DNA of 64,000 bases. Source: Brachionus plicatilis (Eukaryota > Rotifera > Eurotatoria > Ploima > Brachionidae). Location of the stretch: NCBI GenBank assembly GCA_010279815.1, contig QEOQ01000141.1, positions 1,234,176 to 1,298,175 of the forward strand, read 5' to 3'. Below, one piece after another: positions 52,530-64,000 of the stretch. The notes beneath the pieces were generated by a model, which had not been told where the DNA came from, made no database searches, and saw only the letters and a program-made list of their open reading frames with translations. Made by a program: the position numbers and the translations under genes. Position 1 is the stretch's first letter, and each line of letters opens with the position of its first letter.

Positions 52530-53277
52530 ATAAATGTTTAATTTTTAATTTAATCAAATTCTGAATGTTTTTTTTTACTAATAAAATAATTGTCAAATTA
52601 ACTTCAAAAATTGTTTAAAAAAGGAAATTGCTATCAAAGTTAGCATCAAAGAAAACAATGAGTTTGAATAAAAATCAAACTAATGCCTTATTAAATTTGA
52701 CAAAAAAAACCTTGGAGCATAGTATCCTTGTGAAATATCTTCTAGCTTTATGATTTATGATTAAAAAGATTGAATTTCGTTCATTATTGAAGAATATTTT
52801 TTGAATTCTTTAAATATTTTCAATTAATTAAGCCTAAGTTTTATTAATTAGATCAACTGAATTGGAAATTTTACCAAAATTTAATTGCCAAACAATTTTC
52901 TTAGATCAAAAATTTATTTCCAAATCTTCAAGTGATTGAAAATAATTTGTTAGTGTCTTTGTTTAGTGTAATATAGATCGGCACGCTCTATAAAACATGA
53001 TCAAGAGCAAATTTCGTCCATTTTCAACTGATCCAGAGTTCGATAAGAACACTTAGCATGTAGAGGAGTCTGTAATATGTGATAAAGTTTGTAAATTTAC
53101 CCTCAGTTGATTTTATCTTTAGAATAAATCTTTTTGCTTGATAAAAATCTGCCCAGATTATCTTTGATCGCAATTTGGAGCACTTAATTACTCTTTGTAT
53201 TTCCTATGACACTCAAACTATTTATTTGTTTATATTTTAGCTTATACTTTTAGAATAATTTATTGCTATCAACAAAA
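52530..53277. other. intergenic between IFT80 and the giant-exon gene
   Basis: Contains the IFT80 3' UTR and presumably the promoter of the next gene. A TCTATAAAA at about 52988-52996 is TATA-like, about 285 bp before the proposed ATG, and lies in a patch with slightly more GC. Nothing else was recognised. Confidence 0.4.
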
Positions 53278-56200
53278 ATGTCCACAGATGGTAAAATTTT
53301 AGCAGACAAAGTTTAAATTTGATTACTAAATTTAATTTTTAAGAGGACACAGAATCTAATGGTGGCTTTCAGAAGGTAAATTTTCTGCTAAATTTTTTTG
53401 TCTGATTTTAGTCTAATTATTGGCAAAGCCGAAATCAAATACTCTTAGATTATTGAATGAAATCAAGAACAGAATTTTGCACTCTGGTAATTCAAGCAAA
53501 AAAAACTCGAAAAATAAAATTGCCAAAACTTTCGAAAACATGTTTAACAGTGACAATTCAAGTCAAAGTTCAAAAGTAGTTGACAAAAAAAATCCAAAAT
53601 TTTCTTAAAAAAGTATTTCTTTTCATTTAGAAAAGTTTGCTGGGCAAATCAACAGAAAAAGCCTATAAAAAAGAGTTCAAGACATCTAGGACATCGCGCT
53701 CAAGAGCATCTCTATTTCTGCCAAAGTCTCTTAGACTTTCCAAAAACTCTCCGGAAAAAATCTGCACCAAAGAAGACATAGTCAAGCTTTCTTCAAAAAA
53801 AACAAATCCTAAGCATTGCGGCAAAATTAGCCACTCGCTTAACTCCCTTGGATGCAGTTCTACCTTGTCTGAATTTTCATCGCCCATCTCTTCTTTTTCC
53901 TCTGCTTCCACGGAAAGTATAACACAAATTTCAAAGAAAGACAACAAAAAATTGCCCAAAATACAAAAATGTATTCTTTCCAAGGATAAAAATTTGAACA
54001 AGCTCAAAGATCTTATCGGTCTTTTGAATGGCACTTTAATCAAGGACTACTCTGACTTATTAGTCGACCATGAGCATAGATTTATTCTATCCGATGACAT
54101 GAACGAAGATTCTCTGCAGTCTTTGCTGACTGATTCGTCTTCGACTGACCTCACTGATGGCACTAGTGCCGCAATGAATAAATTGCTCAAGACAGACATC
54201 AATTTTGGACCTGGAGCAGAAAAATTGGTTGAAGATGAGGAAAAAATGCTCAAAGTGTTGATCAGCATTTTGGTCAAGTCGTGTAGGATATTCGATGTAG
54301 CTACAACGAAAACAGACAGCAAGTTGTCCTATTGGCGCTATGCTAATCCGGTAATAGCGGTCCTAAAGTACAACAAGAAGAGAATGGTTTGTGGGGAAAA
54401 ATGGAGTGTAGCATGCCAGACAGAAGATGTGAGTGGAACAAGTGTGGAGAAATGGAAGAGTGAGGAATCAAGACCAATTGTGCCCATGTACGAAAACCAG
54501 CTATTTTTCAAGCTGTGGTATGATAATCCGATCTATGAAAATGTGGTCGGAGACAAAATTTGTAGAACTGAGCCCTGTGTGTACGAGAATAGTGATTTTT
54601 TGAAAAAATTACTCCAGCCCGAGGCCACTTTTAAAATTGAGGAAAAATCAGGGCAAATTTTAAGCAAAGTTAATTGTCGTGTACACGACGAAACGCTTCG
54701 CGACGCAGAGAACATGTTCGATGTGGAGTCCGATTGGGACAAATGTAGCGATTGGAGGGACCAGAAGCAAGACTTTTTTTTAATTAATAATAAAAATGTG
54801 GATTGGAAGGCCTGGGGCCACAATTTGGACGAAAGAAAAAATGGAGCCCAAAAAATAATTAACCCTGAGATTGGTCACAAAAGCAAGCCATTTAGGAAAA
54901 ATTCTATCTTGTCATTATCTTGGTCATCGTCGAGCTCATCAATGTCAAAATTGACAGCCAACTATTCAAATAAAAATTTAATAAATAGTTTTAGAAATCT
55001 AAAAAGGCCCAAGTCCACTAATAATGATAATGACTGTGGCCATTATAAAAAATCAAGATCAACTTTAAAAACAAACTCGAATGCTAAATGGTTTAGTGGG
55101 GCCAGTCGATCAGGCCAACAGGGTTGTTTGTATAAAAAAGATAAAAATCGTTCAAAAATTTTCAATTTTATTCACATTGACAAGAAAAAATCTAGCTTGG
55201 CAAAAACAACTGCTCCAAGTAACAATCCAAGCAATAGAAGCGCACAAAGACTATGCTCAATCATGCATGAATACCAAAATAGGACAAGCTTAGAAACATT
55301 TTTGAGAAAGTACGAATCACAAAGCTTAAGCTTTAAAAGTGAAAGTAAATTTAAAAATTTGAATCAAAACGAAGCCAGCATGAGTGCACCTTTGGCCAGG
55401 ACTCATTCTTTGGACAGTCTGGAAGAGGAAAAACACGAACACTTTACCGTCGAGTGTGCGGACGCGGCCGATGACCAAAAGGCCAAAAAGACCGCCTACT
55501 CAATCGGCGATCTCAAGGACAGCGCCAAGTTCAACGAGCAAAGTCTGGTCAAGCAGCGGGCCCGCGAGAGCCTCAAATTCTGGAAGACCGAGGAAGAAAA
55601 GCTCAAACAGGACACAGACCAGCAAAGCCCCTCTCCAATTGTACAAAACTCCATCTTCAGCTCTCCAAATCCATTTGTGTCCTCGTTGAAACGAGTGACG
55701 TCGCGGGACAGCGCCGCCAGCATGCACCGCGATCTGGTCACTGACGAAACCAAGGAGAAGAGCGCCGAAATGGACCAGCAAGTGCCGGCCAAGCGGGTCA
55801 AGGACCGCATCAATATTTTCGAGACCAAATTTCAGGAGAACAAGACCAGCGCGCCCGCTACCAAGATCAAAAAGGGCTCACAGAGCAATTTCGCCCACCA
55901 TGAAGCCAGGCCCCTCTTGCTAGACTCCACTGACACTTTCCAGACCAAGCTCGAGCTCAAATCCGAGCTCAAAGCGGAAAATCTCAAAAATGAAGAGCTG
56001 TGCTCCCAGTCGTACATTGAGACCAACGATGACGAAACTGTGACCAGCACCAAAATAATTGAGTTTGTGCAAAATGTGAACGAGTCAGAGCCCAAGAGTG
56101 ACTCGTGCGACTCGGACAAAAACACGTACGAAGAAACATTCTTCGAAAACCAAATAATCGAGTACAAGTGCGAGAAGACAGATGGTCACATCAAAATAAG

Positions 56201-59200
56201 CACTTGTTCTCTGGACAAACAGAAGACAATTAATTTGAGTCTGAACAGCATCAGCTCGGAGTATGTGCTGGAAAATGAGCAACAAGTGGTCGAGTGCGAT
56301 GCCAAAAGTTTGACCAATGCAGAGGCTAAATCGGAGAGTGACACGAGCATGGACAAGCAGAGCTCGTCGAGCATGCATTCGGTGACCAAGAGTGATGAGA
56401 GTGAAGAGGAAGTTGAAATTGTGATTGATTTGAATGGAAGGCAAGAGGCGCAGAAAAGGCGCTGCATGGAAGAAGAGAAAATCAATGAGGTGCTGAGAAA
56501 CATTGTCATGCACTTGGTTCCGACCACTCGCAAGGCCTATGTGGATGACATTGTGGACGGGATCAAGAGTCAGCTGGGTGAAGACGAGCTGGACGCCATC
56601 GAGTCGCCGCTCGACTTGCCCAGAGACCTGATCCGCTTTGTGCAGAAGCGCTACTCCAATTTGCTCAGCGAAAATATGCAGGCCGAGAAGCTGCAGGCCA
56701 AGCACACGTCGCTCGAAATAGTTGTGGACTCGGACCGCGACAGTGTGTACGGCAAGTGTGGCTTTGAGGATGAACAGCAAGAGGTAACCACCGAGTTGAC
56801 TGTGGTCAAGGAGGACGTTGGCCAAATGGGATCCGGTTCACAGTCCAAGTTGATCTGTGACGAGAACAATTTTGTCAAGGTGGATGAGGAAACTTTGTAT
56901 ATTGTGGAAAAAATTCGCCAAATAAAGAACCAAGATGAGAGTCAAGGCGAATTGGTGGTGCGCAGCAACAGCACTGTTGAAAATGAGATTCGCAAAAATT
57001 TTGAGCTCAAGCCCAAGTTTGAGCAAAATTTGAACAAAATAAAAAAAGACACTGACTTGAAAATTTTGGTAAATGATTTAAAAAAGTCCATATTCAAATC
57101 AAATTTGCACTTTGGCGAAATGCACTCACACGGTCTCATCAACGAAATAAATGACTATCAACTGCACTATTTTGATGTGGAAAGTGGACAACAAGCGTCC
57201 ATGTTGGTCATACTTTTTGACAAACAAAACGAGGACAATCTTAAGTACAATTTGGAGCAAAATTACCAAAAGTCAATTGTGGACACTCACTTGAGTCTAA
57301 ATCGCAAGGCAAACATCAACATAGTGGCCCACATGAATTTGTACTACATTGACGACATAGACTCGGACTGCAGTTTGAAAGAGGACTTTTGCGAGTCCCA
57401 TGCCTCCTACATCAACTTGGTGAACAATTCAAAATTCTACGACTTTTCCATTTTCAAGCGGCTCAGAGACGCCCATCAGCTAAGTCACCTGACCGATGTG
57501 TCCACCTACTTTCTGCCCATTGGCAAATACTTTGTCAAAGTCTACTACAAGCACGTCATTCACACCAATGACCTGGTGCTCAACCAAGTGATCAACGAGA
57601 CCAGAACAGAAAAAGAGAGCATCATTGACCTAAGCTTGCTGCCATTGGCGATTCGCGCCCAGCTCATTTGTGAATGCCAAATGTTTCTGGACCAGAAGCC
57701 GCCAGTCGATTTGCCCCAAGTGAACATACTGGCCGTGGACAGCTTTTTGCTTCAAATGGAAATAAACAAAAAGCGCGACGATCTCATTAGGAACATAATT
57801 GTGCAAAATTTGAACTACACTCGGCAACAAGCCGAAGAGTTTTTGACCAAAAAAAAGTCTTTTAACCAAATGGAAAATTTGAACGAGTTCATTAGTCGCC
57901 TTGAGGCCGATCTTGACTCGTATTACATATGCGAAAAGGTCGACTCGTTGACCAAAGAGGATCAGGCGCAGCGTTCCAACGAGGACCTGGTAAAGCTAAA
58001 CAAACTGGACGCGCTGGCCTCCTTTAAGTGTGTGCAAAAGTATCAGCTGGAAATGGTCGACGTGCTCAGCCATTCCAAGTTTAAATACCAGAAAAGTGCT
58101 GACACTTACCAAAAGTTTTATTTAATTGACAATGGAAATCACTACAAGTGTCTGTTGCCCAGCGAGGACTTGGCCGATTTAGCAGATGGTGCCAAAATGG
58201 ACATCGAGGACAAAAGCATGAGCAACAGTTCCATTTTTATGGAAAACATTCAAAAAAGACAAAACTACATTTTTGACAAAGACTTGCAGAATGTGTTCAC
58301 CACTCAAAGCAGTGGACCAAGTGAGAAAAAAAGTGAAAAAAATGAGCCAAACTTGAGGAAAAATGGCGCCAAAGTTGAGCTCAATGGGGCCAATGTGGAT
58401 AGTGGCAAACTCGAGTCGAATGACTTGAGGCAGCAGATAATTTCAAACCAAGTGTACAAAATGTTCGCCAGTATCCGTCATCACCAAAGTTCGACCACCA
58501 AGGCCAAAGGAGAAATGAATGTTAGACGCAAGAAAAAGTACGCCACATGGAGCTATAGCTCAGAAAAGCGTCACGTCATAGCCAAAGTGATGGAACTGCC
58601 CTATGCAGACGACATGAGCACTTTGGGCAAAAAGACCGGAATTAGTGATCTAAAGGACTTGGAAAAATCGATTTTGAACAGTGATGAGGACACGTGCGAA
58701 AAAGTTTTTGTTCGCATAGACGACTTTTTGAACAAACAAGTCAGTCAGTCTATTCAAAGATCGTATTCTTATGACTACTTGAACAAAAACGCTGGTCCCA
58801 AGCACCGCATTAAATATGTCAAAATTCCAAACCAGGGATTAAGAAGCTTTAGTTTGCCATGCGACTTGATTCCACAGGCAAGCGAGTACCGAACTGCTCC
58901 CTATGATCTAAGATACTTGAGTATTCTTAAGCTTTTGGAGGAGGAACGCTTGTCCCAAGCCAAAAGCTCTGATTCAATCAATGCCAACAAACACAATCAT
59001 TCGAACTCGAGTAAATTTTTTTACCTTTAAATTATCAAGTCAACTTGGTCAAGACAAAAATGAAAATTTGGATCTCTAATTTTTTTATTTTATTTTTTTG
59101 GCAAAAAAAAAAGCCTTTGTGAAATTTGGATGAGGTATAATAAAAAATAAAAAAGGGTAACAAAAACATAAAAAAAGAATTCACAACATAAAAATAATTT

Positions 59201-61959
59201 TTATTTATCAAACTGAGAAAAAAACTTAAGTCAATTGTAATTATACTGGCAATAAGACATAAGCTACTTTTGATTTAATTAATTAAAAAAACTTCAAATA
59301 GAGAAAAAAACATAAAATTGCAAAAAGTTAAATAAAATTTTTCGCCTTGGCAGATTATTAAATTATTTTTAAAAGGATTTATTTATTTAATGTTTTATTA
59401 GCTTTTAAGATTACTTTGGCTTGCAAATTTAAGTTTTATTCTCTATATGAATATCCAAAAACACAATTTCATGTTTTGTTTTCTAAAATTACAAAAATAT
59501 CCAAAAATTTATGTTTTATTTTCTAAAATTAAAAAAAAAAAATTCATTTAAAATTTCTCTCTTATTTTTATTTTTTTTCATTCTCTTTTATTATGTTTTA
59601 TTATACCTCATCCGTGAAATTTTAGCACAAAAGTTACAGTACAAAAAGTAAAACTTTATATTTTTTTTTAATTGTGCAAAAATGGTTCCGTAAATTTGTA
59701 CAATATTTTACAAATTTTTACGGGAAATGGACATAAACTCGAAAAGAAAAAATCTCGATAAGTTAATTAGTCTTTATTCTCGTATGAAAAAATCATGTCC
59801 AAAAAATAATCACAAAAAAAGTCTCATCAATTAATATTTAGTGCTTCACACAATGCATAAAATGAAAAGGTAACTTTCTCTGGGTCGGTTATAGAAACGT
59901 TAGTAAGGCAAGCTCAAAAAATATGGTCATCATATGGACTGACGGTACTTGTTTTTGACGTTTTGATCGAATCGCTGCCAGTTTACTCGGTTTATAATTT
60001 TTGTTAAAACGAAGTTCATTAACAAAAGGTGAATTATTCATTATTAAATCTTAAAAAAGAAAATGTTAAAATTAACAGTTTTGGACTAGTTGTCATTATT
60101 ATTTATTATTTATTTATTTATTTATTTAAGTTTAACTCACATGGATAAATTGAAGTATGATATACATTAAAAAATAAAATAAAAAAGAGTAGAAAAAATA
60201 CAATTAAATTTCCATTTTACAATTGAATAATCATTTAGTTAATAAATTTAACCCCATAGGCTTTTACCATACAAAAAGAGTTAGTAGAAAGATATATAAA
60301 AGTAATAGACATAATTATATATAAAAGTCTATCGTTAAAAGTTAATCTATCGTGTCATTTGATATTTTTGTCGAGATTTTTCAAATTTTAATATTCGAGA
60401 TTAATTTTGTCGAGATTTAATTTTCGACGTTTACTCTTTTTTTTACCTTTCGAGATTATGTCACTCGTCTGATTAAAATATGCAATAAATTGTAGAGTTT
60501 TTACAGAGCTTAGAATTCATTTGTAAAAATTTGTACAATATTGTACTCTTTACAGAACCATTTTTGCACAATTAGAAAAAAAATATCTAAAAGAATTAAG
60601 ACTTTTAAATTTTTTTTTTAATTTCTTTTTAAAGAGAATCGGAAAAAAATTTAAATTAAGTTATTGGTTTTAGTCAAGATTGTCTTAGGATAAAATTAAA
60701 ATTACAAAATGTAATAATTCCACAATAAAACATTAATTTGAAATATAAAAACGCTTCAATCAATTTGGTGCTTTGATATACAAAAATGCTTTTAAAATAC
60801 AAAATTTAGTTTATAAAATTCTGAACTAGTTTCTTTATAAAAGAGTACTCAATTAAAATTGCTTATTGAAAAAACGTTATTGAAAATATTTACTTTAGTG
60901 AAAAAGGGAAAAAAATAATTGAATATTCAAAATAGCAAAATCTAATATATTGGAAGTAAATTTCTGGTAAATTAGTAGAGTTTAACAGAATTTGATAGTT
61001 GATGCAACTTTGAATGTTGCACGATGGTCAAACCACGGAACTAATTTTATACTTTTAGAAAAAAAGTTATTCAATTTTTTAACATTTTTTTTGTATTGAA
61101 CTTCACAAAACCCGGCTATTTATTTCTTTAAAAAATAATATACGAAAATTAAAACTTAAGAAGTATTAAATTTTTATTTTTGATAAACATCGAGTTTTTG
61201 CTAATTTTTTTAAATTTTTCTATTAATAAAGAAATTTTTTTTCTAGAAGAAATTTTGAAGCAATCTTCCGAAAAGCCTAGAGAAAAGGATGGATTAAACT
61301 CAAATCAAAAATCAGTAAGCAAACTCGAGTCTAGCCAAAAATCAACTCTAATTATCAAAGAGAAAACCAAAAATTTAACTCCTAGTTCGATTATTCTAAA
61401 TCGCATCGATTCTGAAATGGAGAAAATTTCGCTTCAAAATTCTGGCGACAATGTTAGAATTTACGATTCACCTGCTCAAGTTTATCCATTATACACCCAA
61501 GACATGGATTCTCTTAAAGAATATTTAAATACTGATGTTTTGTACTATGATTATGAAACATCTAATTTAATGAAATTAAATGAATCAAAAAGTGGTTCCA
61601 CTAAAAATTTATTTGTACAAAACAATCAAAAGCAAGTAAATAATGGTCCAAATCCAAATCAAGTCTCATATTGTTCTCCAAACGCCCTGGGTACATGGAT
61701 ACCGAAAAATTCCCGCTATGAAGATTTCACTGACGAGTTGCTTAATAATCAAAAAAATTTATATCAAATTGCTGATTTTCAGAATCAAGTTATTAGGTCA
61801 GCTATGGACGAAATTTGTCAACCACGAGGAAAATTAAGCTCAAATGAAAAGAATGAATCGAACATTCCTAGGCCCAAAATGTCCAATGTTCAAAGCTTAA
61901 TTGTTCCCAATCAAGAAAATGCAATTTTTGAAGGAGAAAAATTCAAGAGAAATATTTAG
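53278..61959 (+). CDS. unrecognised large protein, about 2100 residues, with one 5.4-kb exon
   Basis: Proposed plus-strand exons: 53278-53290, 53344-53375, 53429-53575, 53631-59010, 61247-61959; all joins keep frame. The main exon alone encodes about 1800 residues. Exons 1-3 are small; acceptor 53428 (GGCAAAG) is chosen because the nearer TTTTAG leads to a stop. The last join (donor TCGA/GTAAAT, 2236-bp intron) is inferred from phase; otherwise the protein ends at the TAA at 59028-59030. The N-terminal half is Ser/Lys/Asn-rich and probably disordered, with SRSRASLFLPKSLRLSK, RVKDRINIFETKF and THSLDSLEEE. From about 56500 a more folded, alternating pattern appears (LIRFVQKRYSNLLSENMQ, VSTYFLPIGKYFVKVYYKHV, LLPLAIRAQLICECQMFLDQ). 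No transmembrane span or known catalytic motif was seen. GC rises sharply at 55400-58900. I recognise no family; a scaffold-type protein is only a guess. Confidence 0.75.
59128..59613. mobile_element. 486-bp TIR element with a perfect 9-bp target duplication
   Basis: Terminal inverted repeats GGATGAGGTATAATAAAA (59128) and TTTTATTATACCTCATCC (ending 59613) match over 18 bp. A perfect 9-bp direct repeat GTGAAATTT flanks them (59119-59127 and 59614-59622). A 9-bp duplication fits Merlin or Mutator-like elements, and GG-starting ends lean to Merlin; this is inference. The interior is AT-rich and non-coding. It lies just after the giant exon, in the proposed last intron. Confidence 0.85.
59670..60573. 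mobile_element. 904-bp TIR element
   Basis: Ends AATTGTGCAAAAATGGTTC (59670) and GAACCATTTTTGCACAATT (ending 60573) are exact complements over 19 bp; TTTGTACAATATT motifs follow inside each arm. An (ATTT)n tract lies at about 60097-60128. No coding capacity was recognised and the target duplication is not clear in the T/A-rich flanks. It sits 56 bp from the previous element, in the same proposed intron. Confidence 0.75.
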
Positions 61960-64000
61960 CTTCTAAAATGAACGCTGACATAAAATGAATTTTTTTTGTT
62001 GGTCTAAGATTAATTTTTTCATTTATTATAAAACGAAATATAAAAAAAATAATTTTGTGTTTTTATGAATGATTTTTTTTTTCAAATAAAATTAGTATGT
62101 TTAATTCCTTTTTAATGTGATAGCCTTTGGCAAAATTTTGATTGTTTTTTTTATTCTTTAATGTCCAATATTAATTTTGATGATCCCAAAGACATTTGAT
62201 GAGAAATATTTTATTTACCTAAATGGACCGTAACTTAATTAAAGATTGCATTTGAAATGTGAACCTCATGGCTAAAATGACTTTGGATAGCCAAACCCAA
62301 ATAGACAGAAAATTTGATTTCTTTAATTAACACTCAAAATTTTTCGTCAACATATCTTTGTTAGACTTTGAGACGCTTATTTGTGCCAAATCAAAGCATT
62401 TTCAAAAAATTTAAAATTTATTATTTAAATTTAAAAAAAAGCTTTATTGCTTAAAAAGTTAAATAATTAAGTAAAACAAGTTTAAGGCTCATAAAATTTC
62501 TTCCATTCTATTTAAAAGTTATGAAGCTTGAAATATTAGAAATATTTTTTCTAGCGTGTAGTAGGCTAATGTAAAAATGTGATTTTGATTTTCAATTTTT
62601 TATCGTAATTAAACTAGAGAACGTTTCAGTCTAGTAACTTGCCGATTTGTATTTATAGCAAAATATGTCTTTAATTCACTGTTTTTCAAGACAAAATAAT
62701 TAAGCAAATTTAATTTTTAATTTTTATTAATAGAAATTACTTAACTGTTTTCAGTAATTTAGTTGTAAAAATAATTAAAATTTCCAATTAAATTAATTAT
62801 TTTTTTAGTCTAAATATCGAAATTACTTTAAAAATATTTGCAGGGAAATTTCTAAAATCTAGGAAGCGTTAAAATCAAAAGTAAATCAAAAGTAAATTTT
62901 TATTTTTATTCTTGTTATATTTTTTTTTCTAATATAGAATAAAAAAAATTTTAATTCAAATCTAAAAATGAGTCTAGGAATTTTTTAATTCTTTTAAAGT
63001 AGTTCAGCAAAATACTTTCTGCAATCAAGTCGGTACAAATTTCAATTTTTCTTTCTAAATTCATTAGGAGCGAGTAAACTAGAGCTGATAAAAATAAGTC
63101 TATTTCAAATATAATGAAAAATGGTATTTGAGAAAAAAAAAATATTCTCAAAATTATTTTTTATATAATTAGGGAAATTTCAATTAACTTAATAATTAAC
63201 TCAAATTTTATCTTAATTAAACAGAAAGAAATTCACATTTGGATTGTGTTTGTTTAATAAAGTTATTCACAAAAGGACTTTTTTATATTTTTTAATAATT
63301 AATTATGAATTTTGAATCTATTTTAAGATAATTTTGAACAATTATTTTTTTAAATGACAAATTATCTTTAATTTTTGATTTAATGAAGTTTTTACATCGA
63401 TTATCAAAAATTTTCTCATCAAAATTTAAAGAATTAATTCATACGAGCTGCTGGTATTTTTAAAAATTTTTTTGTTTTAATTGCATGTTATTAAAATAAT
63501 AATTATTCTAGATATGGCTGTACGTTTTAAGTGCAATTGATTATTTTTCTCGATTACCAATCTTTTGCTCTTTAATAATAAAAAAAAAATAAACAAAAAA
63601 ATATTTTTTATTTACAAAAAAAATTCCTTGAGGATTATTTTGCTCGAAATTAAATTACTTTTTTGTTTTTAATTTAAATTTAAAAATGAGAATTAATATT
63701 TTCCAATTTATTTTTTTTAAAAGAGAGTATAATTTTTTTCTAGAAGCTTTAACCTTGAGCAATTCTTAAATCCAAAGATATTAAAATCAACAATTGTTGA
63801 TTAAGCAAACTAGCAAAAACAAAATCATTTAAAGAGGATTTTTAATGTAAAATTCTCGCCAAATATTTAAAAATCTTCTCCCAATTAGCTCACATTTTGT
63901 GCTAAAAATTGTCTATGACCAATTTTGAGAGTGACATTTGTGTCGTGATTTTGAAATTTAAATTAAAATTTTATTTTTTAAATCGGCGCCATTTAGAATA
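61960..64000. other. 3' region of the giant-exon gene and gene-free sequence
   Basis: AATAAA at 62085-62090 is a possible poly(A) signal for the upstream gene. The rest is AT-rich with no gene, RNA or clear repeat; the frame at 62951-63151 (minus) is unsupported. Confidence 0.5.

Noticed and set aside
56085..56825. Long antisense frame (246 codons) opposite the giant exon
   Set aside because: It lies wholly inside the sense coding exon in the high-GC segment, where antisense stops are rare by composition; there is no ATG context, splice or family support.

Overview
The window is eukaryotic and animal-like: very AT-rich DNA with intron-containing genes. Introns begin GTAAAT/GTAAAA and end TTTAG or TTAAG. 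Most are about 40-60 bp, and a few of 1-2.6 kb carry inverted-repeat elements. The recognisable genes (SHPRH, ADP-dependent glucokinase, MTRES1, IFT80, coproporphyrinogen oxidase, a tan-like C45 acyltransferase) point to a small-bodied ciliated metazoan. A monogonont rotifer of the Brachionus type would fit, but that is an impression from AT content, intron size and protein style, not a demonstrated assignment.

Layout. 1-12.9 kb is gene-poor and rich in transposon debris: a 489-bp foldback element with TA duplications, a nested pair of inverted-repeat elements, a decayed zinc-ribbon-like ORF, the 3' end of an unknown gene (8.6-8.8 kb), and a 1024-bp internally deleted hAT element with a perfect 8-bp target duplication. 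From 12.9 to 31.2 kb three genes lie on the minus strand: a five-exon gene of unknown function with an internal HWM...RLG repeat, CPOX (haem synthesis), and SHPRH (SNF2/PHD/RING DNA-damage-tolerance ligase). At 34-42 kb come a small plus-strand gene for a possible secreted protein, MTRES1 (mitochondrial S4 RNA-binding protein), a LINE relic and ADPGK. From 44 kb onward the genes are on the plus strand: the tan-like acyltransferase, tRNA-Ser(GCU), IFT80, and a large unrecognised gene whose main exon is 5.4 kb long and much richer in GC than anything around it.

I reconstructed exon structures by hand from splice signals, reading phase and remembered homologues. For SHPRH, ADPGK, MTRES1, the acyltransferase, IFT80 and the unknown five-exon gene every internal junction keeps frame. 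The genes do not form one pathway; they are ordinary neighbours. The items most likely to be undescribed are the giant-exon gene, the HWM/RLG-repeat gene, the small secreted-type gene, and the families of foldback elements filling the long introns.
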